From positions 1-64,000 of the forward strand of contig ONDP01000030.1 of the NCBI GenBank assembly GCA_900316645.1: a stretch of DNA of 64,000 nucleotides, written 5' to 3'. The notes below the pieces were generated by a model that was not told the DNA's origin, did not search any database, and saw only the letters and a program-made list of their open reading frames with translations. Made by a program: the position numbers and the translations under genes. Shown here one piece after another: positions 53,869-63,357 of the stretch; positions within the stretch are counted from its first letter, which is position 1, and every line of letters begins with the position of its first letter. The DNA comes from an uncultured Prevotellaceae bacterium (GTDB lineage Bacteria; Bacteroidota; Bacteroidia; Bacteroidales; Bacteroidaceae).

Positions 53869-55671
53869 ATGAAACTATATAAAATTTCACTTGCCCTTTT
53901 AATGGGTATCGGAATGTTAACGTCATGTAGTGAAAAACTTGATGTTACTGATCCTAACCGACCAACTACAGATGGTTTTGGCTCAACTGCTGCAGAGCTG
54001 GAAGAAAGTGTGATTGCCATGTATAACCACATCCGTATGGAGGGTTCTTTTGCCCGCGTAGGTTATGGTAATGAAATTTGCCGTGGTGATGAAATCTGGA
54101 ATTGCTCACAAGTTTGGTATCAGCCAATAGATGATTTTAATTTCCCAGTAGAGTTCCCCGGTGCAGAAAATAATCTTCCCATGTGGGTTTGGCGTGAATG
54201 GTATTACACCATCAATGTATGTAATTTCGTTCTGTCTAAGTGTGGAGAAGATGATAGTGCACTTAATGATCAGATGAAAAAGATTAAAGGTCAAGCACTC
54301 TTTATTCGTGGTTTGTCTTATTATACTCTTTCAGGTTACTTCCAGAATCCTATTCTTGTGACAGACTATAGTTCTTATGCTTCTCTTGATGGTTTGTATG
54401 CCCCCAATGAAGAGGAGGGAGATGAGGATGTCTATGCACAATATGACAGAGTACTTGATCAGGTAGAAAAAGACTTCTCAGAAGCAATGGCTTTGCTTCC
54501 ATCTCGTGACGAAGGTGGTGAGTGGGCAAAGGGACGTGCAACTTGTGGTGCTGCTGCAGGTTACTATGCTCGTACTTTGATGCAACGTCATAAGTATAAT
54601 GAAGCTCTGACTGTGTTGAAGGCTATTATCGGTGGAACATACGGTCATTATGAATTGATGGCTGATTATGGTGATAATTTCCAAGAGGGAAAATATGAAA
54701 ACAATGCAGAAAGTCTCTTTGAGGTGCAATTCTTGGATTATGGAAGCCAAGGTACAGAGGACGAATGGACTCCTGTAAATACTAATAAGAATGCTACGCA
54801 AGGACATGCTATTGAAACGAATTTAGCTCCTGGTGACGTCAATGGATGGTGTGACCTGGCTGCTGCTCCATGGTTGTATGAGCTGTTCAAAAAAGAGCGC
54901 ACTACTTCGGGTTCTCTTGATCCTCGACTCTATTGGACAATTGGTACATACGAGCCAGAGTGGGAAGGCTATGCATATGGAAATGTATGTTTTACTAACG
55001 TAATGACATCAGATATCAGTACTCAGTTCATTACGAATAATAACTATGGTGGTCTTCCTGTAGCTAAGCATACCAATTTGCGCACAAATCTTTATTCAAG
55101 TGTGATACAAGGTTTGCATTGTGGTGTTAACCTGCGCATGATGCGTTACTCTGACGTTCTGCTTCGCGCTGCTGAGTGTGAAAATGAGATAAGTGGACCT
55201 ACTCAGCAGGCAATCGACTGGATTAATCAGGTACGTCGTCGTGCTCAATTGAAAGATTTACAGCTTTCAGATTTTGGCTCAAAGGATAAATTGTTTGAAC
55301 AGATTGCAAATGTTGAACGTCCAAAAGAATTTGGTTGTGAGTTTGGTCGCTGCTTTGACCTTATCCGCTGGGGATTCTTCTATTCTCCTGATCGTATGAA
55401 GCAATTGAAAGAACATGGAACATTCCGTAGAAGTAATGATAAAACAAAGATGAAAGAACCGGTTAGTTATGCAAATATTGGATCCGATGCAGAATTGAAG
55501 TGTTCTTTTGATACTTATAGAGCAGGTCATGAGTATTTGCCAATTGTTACCTATATTACAAATGTAAATCCAAATGTTAAAGGTAATTCGGCAAATTTAG
55601 ACATTGATAACTCTGCTTACTTCTCTAAAAAAGGTTGGACTGTTCATCCTGTTGTAGATTTGAGCAAATAA
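53869..55671 (+). CDS. SusD-like glycan-binding lipoprotein
   Basis: 600 residues with a lipobox (LTSCSEKLDVTDPN), RagB/SusD helices (YTINVCNFVLSKC, FIRGLSYYTLSGYF) and the C-terminal FGCEFGRCFDLIRWGFF motif. It forms the lid of the preceding SusC. It lies in an operon with the binding lipoprotein 28 bases downstream. Confidence 0.94.
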   Translation: MKLYKISLALLMGIGMLTSCSEKLDVTDPNRPTTDGFGSTAAELEESVIAMYNHIRMEGSFARVGYGNEICRGDEIWNCSQVWYQPIDDFNFPVEFPGAENNLPMWVWREWYYTINVCNFVLSKCGEDDSALNDQMKKIKGQALFIRGLSYYTLSGYFQNPILVTDYSSYASLDGLYAPNEEEGDEDVYAQYDRVLDQVEKDFSEAMALLPSRDEGGEWAKGRATCGAAAGYYARTLMQRHKYNEALTVLKAIIGGTYGHYELMADYGDNFQEGKYENNAESLFEVQFLDYGSQGTEDEWTPVNTNKNATQGHAIETNLAPGDVNGWCDLAAAPWLYELFKKERTTSGSLDPRLYWTIGTYEPEWEGYAYGNVCFTNVMTSDISTQFITNNNYGGLPVAKHTNLRTNLYSSVIQGLHCGVNLRMMRYSDVLLRAAECENEISGPTQQAIDWINQVRRRAQLKDLQLSDFGSKDKLFEQIANVERPKEFGCEFGRCFDLIRWGFFYSPDRMKQLKEHGTFRRSNDKTKMKEPVSYANIGSDAELKCSFDTYRAGHEYLPIVTYITNVNPNVKGNSANLDIDNSAYFSKKGWTVHPVVDLSK

Positions 55672-55699
55672 GGTTTAAAACGAAATAAAGATTATAATT

Positions 55700-57613
55700 A
55701 TGAAATATCTCAATAAATTAGCATCCGTCTTCTTTATCGGTGCCCTTGGTGTACTGACGATGACGAGTTGTGAAGGAAGTGACCTTTACAAAGTGAATGC
55801 TCCAGACTGGCTCGCAGAAATGGGAGGCGAAGAGGAAGAGCCCGAGCAAGAAGATCTTGGTAATCAGATGGAAGATGTGTACACCATTGGTGCTACTGAC
55901 TTCTCTACAGGCTGGTGGCAGCAGTTCACTAAGTACTATGTGATTCCAGAGGCAACGAAATGGATTGCACAGTTTAATCTGCATATTAATCCGGAAGCCC
56001 CCAACACTTATAAAAACTATGCGATGATTATCTCTAATGACGAGGATCGTGGCGCAGAAAACTATAAGGAATATGGCGTAATTCGCTTCGATAATCAACC
56101 TTTCGCCAATCAAGAAGGTAATTCTGAGTGGGGTGATTATATTGATCGTAGTTTAATAGAGAGTAATCTGACATTCGCTACCAATACGGATGATGGCATT
56201 CAGAAACTTGGTGGTAAGGTAACTCTGACAGTGGATCGTACTGAGGGTGGTTTGATTGTTAAGATGACAAATGGCACAGTGACTAAAACTTATACTCAAA
56301 CTTCTGCACTTGTAAATCTTAATGCTGATGCTTCTAACAATAATATTCGCGTATGCTTGTGTCCTGAGGGTAGTTATATCGACTGGATTTCTACCAATAT
56401 CGAGCCAATCGGCGGTTGCACATCTGCTGAGGATAAGCAACCTCTTTCTATGGTTCTGAAAGGTGTTCCTGCTAAAGTCATGGTTGGTACAGATCAGGAA
56501 ACTCTCTTAGCTGGTGTGACTGCTGAGGTTACATTTGAAGAGCTGCCAGCTCCTGTGACTGTTAAGGCTGAGGATCTGCAATTTGAAGTAATTCCTAACA
56601 TGGCAGATCTTGGTACAAAAACACTTGTTGCTGCTTATGGAAAGACATTCAAAGGAGCAAGTGCCACTAAACCAATTATCGCTTATGCTTCATTTAGTGT
56701 GGTTGACAAGATGTACACTTGCATTGGTAAGACCGACAATACCAGTGCCTTCCGTGAGGAAAAGACTGAGGATTTCAAGGTAGAACCAGGTCAGACATAC
56801 GTAAATTTCTTCACCAACTATACCAATGGTGTTGAAAACTGGAATAACTTCATCATTACTCTGACAAAGGCAAGCGGAGCGGAATATTGCTTCGTGCGTG
56901 CTGACAACTGGGGAACTGGTGACAGTTACTGGGATGGTTGCCAGTCTTGTGACTGGGATTGGGCTAACTTTAAGACTATCTTAGATGGTGCTAAAGTGAC
57001 CACTTATATTACTAATAATGGTGATGGTACTGCCGATGTGAAAGCCGTTGTACTCGGATCAGATGGCAAAACTTATACTCAGAATTATAAGGGTCTGAAG
57101 AATATCGATCCTGAGGACTTCTATTTCAACTTGAGTATGGAGAAGGCTCATTTGGAGTTTGACTATGTGATTGGTGCAGAAGATAATACAAGTGCATTCC
57201 GTTCTGTTTCTACAGACTTTATTGGTGTTCCTGCTGGTGCTACAATGGTTAACCGATTCATTAACTACACCGATGGAGCAGAGAACTGGAATAACTTCAT
57301 TATCACTCTCTATAAGGCAGACGGAACAGAGTATTGCTTCGTACGTGCTGACAACTGGGGACTTGGTGATAGTTACTGGGATGGTTGCCAGACTTGTGAC
57401 TGGAACTGGGATGCATTCAAGACGAATATTGACGGTGCATTGGTAACTACCTACATCACCAACAAGGGCGATGGTACTGCTGATATAAAAGCAGTCGTGC
57501 TTGGTTCTGATGGTAAAACATATACCCAGAAATACACAGGCTTGAAGAACATTGATGCTAATGACTTCGGTTTCAAACTGAGTATGGAGAAGGCTCACTT
57601 GGTATTCGAATAA
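55700..57613 (+). CDS. Surface glycan-binding lipoprotein with three repeated modules
   Basis: A lipobox (TMTSCEG, Cys 24) and acidic spacer precede module 1 (about 60-240). A beta-domain (about 245-345), module 2 (about 350-495) and module 3 (about 496-637) follow. Modules 2 and 3 share ENWNNFIITL, EYCFVRADNWG and GDSYWDGCQ with little change and look like a recent duplication. The position after SusD is that of SusE/SGBP proteins, so surface glycan capture is the inferred role. The same module occurs in GH43-linked proteins at 1-7 kb. The Trp and Asp/Asn residues in the conserved core could form the ligand site. Confidence 0.82.
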   Translation: MKYLNKLASVFFIGALGVLTMTSCEGSDLYKVNAPDWLAEMGGEEEEPEQEDLGNQMEDVYTIGATDFSTGWWQQFTKYYVIPEATKWIAQFNLHINPEAPNTYKNYAMIISNDEDRGAENYKEYGVIRFDNQPFANQEGNSEWGDYIDRSLIESNLTFATNTDDGIQKLGGKVTLTVDRTEGGLIVKMTNGTVTKTYTQTSALVNLNADASNNNIRVCLCPEGSYIDWISTNIEPIGGCTSAEDKQPLSMVLKGVPAKVMVGTDQETLLAGVTAEVTFEELPAPVTVKAEDLQFEVIPNMADLGTKTLVAAYGKTFKGASATKPIIAYASFSVVDKMYTCIGKTDNTSAFREEKTEDFKVEPGQTYVNFFTNYTNGVENWNNFIITLTKASGAEYCFVRADNWGTGDSYWDGCQSCDWDWANFKTILDGAKVTTYITNNGDGTADVKAVVLGSDGKTYTQNYKGLKNIDPEDFYFNLSMEKAHLEFDYVIGAEDNTSAFRSVSTDFIGVPAGATMVNRFINYTDGAENWNNFIITLYKADGTEYCFVRADNWGLGDSYWDGCQTCDWNWDAFKTNIDGALVTTYITNKGDGTADIKAVVLGSDGKTYTQKYTGLKNIDANDFGFKLSMEKAHLVFE

Positions 57614-57621
57614 TAATTTAA

Positions 57622-59580
57622 ATGAATCGTATTATGAAATATATATCTAAACTATTAGCGCTGTTTGCCATCGGAATGATGGCAACAGCCTGTAGCAACG
57701 ACATCAAGGAGGTAAACTATCCTCTGACAGTTACAACTCCCACAGTGTCTTCTATCTCTGGTAGCTCTGCCATCGTCACTGCAACTGCTACTGGTTCGCA
57801 CATCATCCATCGTGGTGTATGTTACTCAACTTCACCTAATCCTACTATTAGTGATGATAAGGTGTATTCTACCAGTAAGGATATGATTCTGACCATTGGT
57901 GGTCTTGCTAAGAATACTACTTACTACGTTCGTGGTTTCGCACAGACGAGTTTTGATGTAGTTTATTCGAGTGAGGTGTCGTTTACAACGACCTCTTCAG
58001 AATCTACTGAAGACGATCCTCAGACTGAGGGACCATCGGCTTTGAAGCGTGTCAGCGTGCATGATCCAAGTGTGGTTTGGGATCCATCAACAAGCAGCTA
58101 TTATATCTTCGGTTCACACCGTGCTGCTGCCAAGTGTAACAATATGATGTCTTGGGAGGCATTTACTGCTCCTTGGGCTACTGCTACCAGCACAAATGCC
58201 GATAATGTTGATGCATTTACCACTCCTGAGGTTACTAAGGTAAAGAAGGGTGGAGTAGAGTACGACTTCAACTTCAATGCTCTTGCTTGGTCGGCTCGTG
58301 GCAGCGAGGGTTACTCTGTTGATGGTAATATGTGGGCTCCTGATGTCATCTACAACAAGAAGATGGGTAAGTGGTGTATGTATCTCAGCATCAATGGTGA
58401 CGGATGGTATTCAAGCATCATCATGTTGACAGCCGATAACATCACTGGTCCTTATCGCTATCAGGCTCCTGTCGTAATGAGCGGCTTCCGTTCTGGCGAC
58501 TCCTATAAGTCAACCGACTTGGAGATTGTCTTGGGTGAGCAGGCTTCGCTGCCTTCACGCTATGCTCCAAGCGACAACTATGGCAATCACTGGCCTAACG
58601 CTATTGACCCATGTGTATTCTATGATGAAGATGGAAAACTGTGGATGTCTTACGGCTCTTGGAGTGGTGGTATCTTTATGTTGGAACTGGACGAGGAGAC
58701 CGGTCTGCGTGACTATGATGTGACATATGCAGAGAATGAGACCTCAGATCCTTACTTCGGTAAGAAGATTGCCGGTGGCGCATACGTCTCTGGTGAGGCT
58801 TCCTATATCGAGTATATCGGTGGATACTACTTCCTGTTCATGACTTATGGTGGTCTGGAGGCTGCTGGTGGTTATCAGATGCGTGTGTTCCGTTCACAGA
58901 ATGTAGATGGTCCATACGTTGACAGCAAGGGTAGTTCCGCAGTCTATGATACTTATCAACTGAACTTCGGTCCTACGGAAAATGATGGCAACCGTGGTGT
59001 GAATATCTTCGGTGCTTATGGAGACTGGGGCTTCCAGGCAATGGGTGATTGGGCTGAGCGTGCTCAGGGTCACAATAGTATTATTGCCGCTCCAGACGGA
59101 CGTACCTATTTGGTATATCATACGCGTTTCCAGAATCGGGGCGAGGGTCATGAGGTACGTGTTCACCAAGTTTATCAGAATGAAGAGGGCTGGCTGGTAG
59201 CTGCTCCATTTGAATATACAGGCGAGGGCGTGAAGAGTGCAGGTATTGCTGCTGCTCAGAAGGTAGCCACAGCTGATATCGCAGGTGAGTACAGAATGCT
59301 GGTTCATAACTACGGACTCGATCATGCTGCCAAGGAACTTTCTATTCCTATTAATGTTTTATTGAAAGCTGATGGTACCATTTCTGGTCTTGATATTACT
59401 GGTACTTGGAGTGTTAAGTCTGGTACTTCATATATCACTTTCAATATCGATGGTTCGGAATTTAAGGGTGTCATGGTTCCTCAGACGCTGGAACCAACTG
59501 ATACAAAGGTTCCTTGCTTCACGGCTCTTGACAGCAAGACTGGTATTACCATCTGGGGTTACAAGGCTCCTGTGGAATAG
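57622..59580 (+). CDS. GH43 arabinanase-like lipoprotein
   Basis: A lipobox (MATACS, Cys 24) and an FnIII-like domain (about 35-125) precede a GH43 five-bladed propeller. Candidate catalytic residues are Asp148 in SVHDPSVVW (base), Asp in NAIDPCVFYD (pKa modulator) and Glu in SGEASYIEY (acid). A GH43 C-terminal beta-sandwich ends the protein (about 545-652). It should cut alpha-1,5-arabinan at the cell surface; the exact linkage is inferred. It is closely similar to the truncated GH43 at the start of the window. The second Met (57634) is an alternative start. Confidence 0.88.
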   Translation: MNRIMKYISKLLALFAIGMMATACSNDIKEVNYPLTVTTPTVSSISGSSAIVTATATGSHIIHRGVCYSTSPNPTISDDKVYSTSKDMILTIGGLAKNTTYYVRGFAQTSFDVVYSSEVSFTTTSSESTEDDPQTEGPSALKRVSVHDPSVVWDPSTSSYYIFGSHRAAAKCNNMMSWEAFTAPWATATSTNADNVDAFTTPEVTKVKKGGVEYDFNFNALAWSARGSEGYSVDGNMWAPDVIYNKKMGKWCMYLSINGDGWYSSIIMLTADNITGPYRYQAPVVMSGFRSGDSYKSTDLEIVLGEQASLPSRYAPSDNYGNHWPNAIDPCVFYDEDGKLWMSYGSWSGGIFMLELDEETGLRDYDVTYAENETSDPYFGKKIAGGAYVSGEASYIEYIGGYYFLFMTYGGLEAAGGYQMRVFRSQNVDGPYVDSKGSSAVYDTYQLNFGPTENDGNRGVNIFGAYGDWGFQAMGDWAERAQGHNSIIAAPDGRTYLVYHTRFQNRGEGHEVRVHQVYQNEEGWLVAAPFEYTGEGVKSAGIAAAQKVATADIAGEYRMLVHNYGLDHAAKELSIPINVLLKADGTISGLDITGTWSVKSGTSYITFNIDGSEFKGVMVPQTLEPTDTKVPCFTALDSKTGITIWGYKAPVE

Positions 59581-59594
59581 TAAATTACTGAACA

Positions 59595-60611
59595 ATGAAA
59601 CGATTTCTCTCTATAGTAGTGGTGCTCCTGGCGAGCACCACTCTATATTCTCAGTCTCATCACGCACGTGCGGCTTTCCAGACGGAGGCGCCAATGACGC
59701 ACGACCCGGTGATGGCGTATGAGGACAGTACTTACTACCTGTTCTGCACGGGGGTGGGCATCCAACAGATGACCTCCAAGGACCGTAAGACATGGACGGT
59801 ACTGCCTGAGCCCGTGATGACGGTGATGCCGCAGTGGACACGTGATTCGGTGCCTGGATTCACTCACCATGTGTGGGCTCCGGATGTAATCAAGTGGCAC
59901 GGACGTTGGTGGCTCGCTTATAGCTGTTCTACCTTCGGAAAGAATGGTTCGGCTATTGGCTTGCTGAGTAAGCCTTCGCTGAGTTTCCCGATTTGGAATG
60001 ACGAGGGTTGTATCGTGACTTCTCGTGAGAAACGTGATGACTGGAATGCCATTGACCCTAACTTCGTGATTGACGACAACGACCAGCCTTGGTTGGTTTG
60101 GGGCTCGTTTTGGGATGGAATAAAAATGGCCAGACTGGACACGACGATGCATATTGCCAAGGGTGAAAAGCCGTTTACCGTAGCGCGTCGTTATTCACCC
60201 AAGAACAATAACCGAGTGGCGAATCCTACTTCGAAATATGCTGGAACGAATGCTATCGAGGCTCCGTTCATCATGAAACATGGCGGATACTACTATCTGT
60301 TTGTGTCGTGGGACTACTGCTGTATGGGCAGTAAGAGTACCTATCGCGTAGTGGTGGGCCGCAGCAAGACGGTGGATGGTCCGTATGTTGATCGTAATGG
60401 CGAGGATATGCGTGAAGGCGGTGGTACTCCCGTGATTGCCGGTGATAAGCAACGGTTTGAGGCTATCGGTCATTGCGCTACCTATACGATGAATGGTGAG
60501 GATATCTACATCAGTCATGGCTATAGCGTGAAGCATAATGGTGCTGCAATTCTGGTACAACGCAAAATCAACTGGACTGCCGACGGATGGCCGGTGTTAA
60601 TGGATAATTGA
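59595..60611 (+). CDS. GH43 endo-alpha-1,5-L-arabinanase-like enzyme
   Basis: 338 residues with a cleavable signal peptide (LYSQ) and no lipobox, so it is probably periplasmic. Motifs are those of AbnA-type arabinanases: MTHDPVMAYED (base Asp), HHVWAPDVIKW, DWNAIDPNFV (modulator Asp) and NAIEAPFIMKHGGYYYLFVSW (acid Glu). Compact single-domain length is usual. It lies 14 bases behind the preceding GH43 gene. It would shorten imported arabino-oligosaccharides. Confidence 0.88.
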   Translation: MKRFLSIVVVLLASTTLYSQSHHARAAFQTEAPMTHDPVMAYEDSTYYLFCTGVGIQQMTSKDRKTWTVLPEPVMTVMPQWTRDSVPGFTHHVWAPDVIKWHGRWWLAYSCSTFGKNGSAIGLLSKPSLSFPIWNDEGCIVTSREKRDDWNAIDPNFVIDDNDQPWLVWGSFWDGIKMARLDTTMHIAKGEKPFTVARRYSPKNNNRVANPTSKYAGTNAIEAPFIMKHGGYYYLFVSWDYCCMGSKSTYRVVVGRSKTVDGPYVDRNGEDMREGGGTPVIAGDKQRFEAIGHCATYTMNGEDIYISHGYSVKHNGAAILVQRKINWTADGWPVLMDN

Positions 60612-60634
60612 GAATTGATAATTGACAATTAATC

Positions 60635-62773
60635 ATGATGAAGCGTATAACCATTTTCACATTTCTCTTTGTAATTTCTCATTTCTCATTCTTCATTTCT
60701 CATTTAGGAAGCACCGCTTCCGCTCAGAGTTGGACGGCTGATAATGGGAATGGAACATTTACGAATCCGCTGTTCTATGATGAGTTCTCTGACCCTGATA
60801 TCCTGAGGGTGGGCGACGACTATTACCTGGCTGGTACGACGATGCATACCGTGCCAGGACTGGTGATTCTGCACTCGAAGGACTTGGTGAACTGGGAAAA
60901 TATCAGTTACTGTTTCGACCGTTTCGACTTCGACGATGATGCCTTCTCGCTGAAGAATCATCAGGAGATATACGGTCAGGGCGTGTGGGCTCCTGCCATC
61001 CGCTATGCCAACGGACAGTTCTATGTGTTTACGAATATCAACGGCAAGGGCTTGCAGTGCTATACTTCTACGGATATCCGTGGACCGTGGAAGCACCATA
61101 ACATGCAGGGACGTATCTACGACCTGAGTGTGCTCTTCGACGACGATGGGAAAATATATGCCATTCATGGTTACGGAGAGGTGAAATGTACGGAACTGAA
61201 ACCAGATATGAGTGGTCCGAAAGAGGAAACCGAACGTACTATTATCCCAAAAGGTAATGCCGTGGGTGAGGGACACCATATGTATAAGATTAACGGCATG
61301 TACTATCTCATCTCAACCGACTATAAACCAAACGGACGTACGCTGTGTTCCCGCTCAAAGAGCATTTGGGGACCTTATGAAACCATCACGATTACTGCCG
61401 ACGAGACTTTCGGCTATCATGCTGCACCGCTGACACAGGTGCCAGAGGGCGAGAAATATCGTATCGGACAGGATGGTACGAAATTCGGTATTCCAGTGGT
61501 TGATAAGGATGCTACGGCCTGCACGAACATCCATCAGGGTGGAATTGTGGAGGATCAGAGCGGTCAGTGGTGGGCGCTGTTGATGATGGACTTCCACAGC
61601 ATCGGCCGTACCGTTACGCTGGCACCAATCACCTGGAAGGACGGATGGCCCATGTTGGGATTGGAGGGTAACCTCGGTCGTGCGCCACGTACGTGGCTCA
61701 AACCTGCCATCCCTGCAAACGCTACCACACCTACCTCCCCCTATAATCGAAACGAAACCTTCAACGGAAAGACGCTCGGCAGAGTGTGGCAATGGAACCA
61801 CAATCCTGATGATTCGAAATGGAGTCTGAAGAATGGACGCTTGCGTTTGCAGTCTATGCCTGCCGAACAGTTGATGTGGGCTCGCAACTCACTGACGCAA
61901 CGTGTCATCGGTCCTACATCCATTGCAACGGTGGAAGTCTATTTGCAGGGGCTGAAGGATGGTGATGTGGCTGGATTGGGTAATATCAATGTGCCTTGTT
62001 CATGGATAGGTGTGAGCCTCCCCCTATCCCCCTCCCAAGGGAAGGGGAACTCCTATTTGCTGAGATGTTTCGAACAGGCTATTAATGACACGGTCAGCGT
62101 GCCCGTCGATTTAGTCGATGGCAAAATTTGGCTCCGTATGGTGGGCAACTACGATAGCGACAGTGCCCATTATGAATATTCGTTGGACGGCAAGAGCTTC
62201 CATCAGATAGGTCGCGAGATGACACTTTCGTACCAGCTTATCTCGTTCCAAGGCTCACGTCATGCACTCTTCTGCTTTAACTATCAGGGGAAGAAGGGCG
62301 GCTATGCCGAGTTCGACAATTTTACTGTGGTTGAGCCCAAGGCTGACCGAAGCAAGAATATCCCATACGGAAAGACGTTCCGTATCATCAATCTGGCGAC
62401 AGGAAAACCTGCTGTTGCTTTGGAACATGGGATGCTCTACGACACTGATGCGAAGAACAACACCGTACAAACGCGTTTCCGTATCATTGACAAGGGACAG
62501 GGCAAAGTCGTTCTGCAGTGTGCCGATGGCCGCTACGTCTTCGTGGCAGGCTACGGACTGGCAGGTGATGTGCGCCTGACCAATGATGAGGCTAAAGCAG
62601 AGGTGTTTATGTGGCAGGACTATCTCGACCATGAATTTATGCTGATGTCGATGCGTACCCATAAATATATAGGTAAGAGTCCGACTACAGGCAGTCCTTA
62701 TTCAATGGATTTCGTCGGTGCAGACCCAGCCAGACGTAACGGTTCTGTGCTGAGGTGGGAATTAATAAAATAG
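60635..62773 (+). CDS. GH43 arabinofuranosidase/xylosidase-like enzyme with ConA-like and beta-trefoil-like domains
   Basis: 712 residues. A signal peptide (TASAQ) precedes a GH43 domain with FSDPDILRVGDDYYLAGTT (base Asp), YDLSVLFDDDG (modulator) and GEGHHMYKINGMYYL (acid Glu). A ConA-like domain (about 375-570) and a C-terminal beta-trefoil-like segment (about 575-712, RFRIIDKGQGKVVLQCADGRYV) follow. Exo-acting alpha-L-arabinofuranosidase or beta-xylosidase is likely. The signal-peptide core is encoded by TTTCTCATT repeats, and LPLSPSQGKGNS (62020-62055) is a REP-like insertion. The 3' end overlaps the convergent transporter gene by 12 bases. Confidence 0.87.
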   Translation: MMKRITIFTFLFVISHFSFFISHLGSTASAQSWTADNGNGTFTNPLFYDEFSDPDILRVGDDYYLAGTTMHTVPGLVILHSKDLVNWENISYCFDRFDFDDDAFSLKNHQEIYGQGVWAPAIRYANGQFYVFTNINGKGLQCYTSTDIRGPWKHHNMQGRIYDLSVLFDDDGKIYAIHGYGEVKCTELKPDMSGPKEETERTIIPKGNAVGEGHHMYKINGMYYLISTDYKPNGRTLCSRSKSIWGPYETITITADETFGYHAAPLTQVPEGEKYRIGQDGTKFGIPVVDKDATACTNIHQGGIVEDQSGQWWALLMMDFHSIGRTVTLAPITWKDGWPMLGLEGNLGRAPRTWLKPAIPANATTPTSPYNRNETFNGKTLGRVWQWNHNPDDSKWSLKNGRLRLQSMPAEQLMWARNSLTQRVIGPTSIATVEVYLQGLKDGDVAGLGNINVPCSWIGVSLPLSPSQGKGNSYLLRCFEQAINDTVSVPVDLVDGKIWLRMVGNYDSDSAHYEYSLDGKSFHQIGREMTLSYQLISFQGSRHALFCFNYQGKKGGYAEFDNFTVVEPKADRSKNIPYGKTFRIINLATGKPAVALEHGMLYDTDAKNNTVQTRFRIIDKGQGKVVLQCADGRYVFVAGYGLAGDVRLTNDEAKAEVFMWQDYLDHEFMLMSMRTHKYIGKSPTTGSPYSMDFVGADPARRNGSVLRWELIK

Positions 62774-63337
62774 GAGTAATCCTGCAACGGCACTGTAGCA
62801 AATCATGCGGATGGGATTGATTTTCAATACCCCAGTGCCGAAGGCAGTAGCTGCAAAAAGTGCGCAGCTGATATAGAACTGCCAGGGATTCTCAGATGGC
62901 TTTGAAAAGTTATCAGATGTACATAGTAGTAGTGTAGCTGCGGCGAGTAGTCCAACGACTGCTGGCCGCAGTCCTTTAAATACGGACTGTACAGGCTGTG
63001 TGTTCATGTATTTCATGAACATCTTGCTAATCAGTATCATTAGGATAAGTGAGGGCAGCACCAAGGCGAAGGTGGCTGTGGCTGAACCGAGAATAGCCAT
63101 TGGTACACCGAAACCTGCATTCTTGACGGCAGTATAGCCGGCATAGGTGGCTGAGTTGATGCCGATAGGTCCGGGTGTCATCTGCGAGATAGCTACAATG
63201 TCGGTAAATTCTGAAGCCGTCAGCCAGTGCCAATGCTCCACCGTCTCGTTCTGTATCAGTGACAGCATACCATAACCGCCACCGAATCCGAACAGCCCTA
63301 TCTCAAAGAATGTGATGAATATATAAAGGAATATCAT
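62762..63337 (-). CDS. chrA: Chromate transporter family protein, half-size (second of pair)
   Basis: 191 residues with the CHR signature FFEIGLFGFGGGYGMLSLIQ and MTPGPIGINSATYAGY, and five to six membrane helices. Start ATG 63337 is chosen because the upstream extension is hydrophilic and lies in intergenic repeats. Half-size ChrA proteins work as pairs in the inner membrane. Chromate efflux is a family label; other anions are possible. Confidence 0.85.
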   Translation of the reverse strand: MIFLYIFITFFEIGLFGFGGGYGMLSLIQNETVEHWHWLTASEFTDIVAISQMTPGPIGINSATYAGYTAVKNAGFGVPMAILGSATATFALVLPSLILMILISKMFMKYMNTQPVQSVFKGLRPAVVGLLAAATLLLCTSDNFSKPSENPWQFYISCALFAATAFGTGVLKINPIRMICYSAVAGLLLFY

Positions 63338-63357
63338 AAGCACAAAATTCTCAATTC

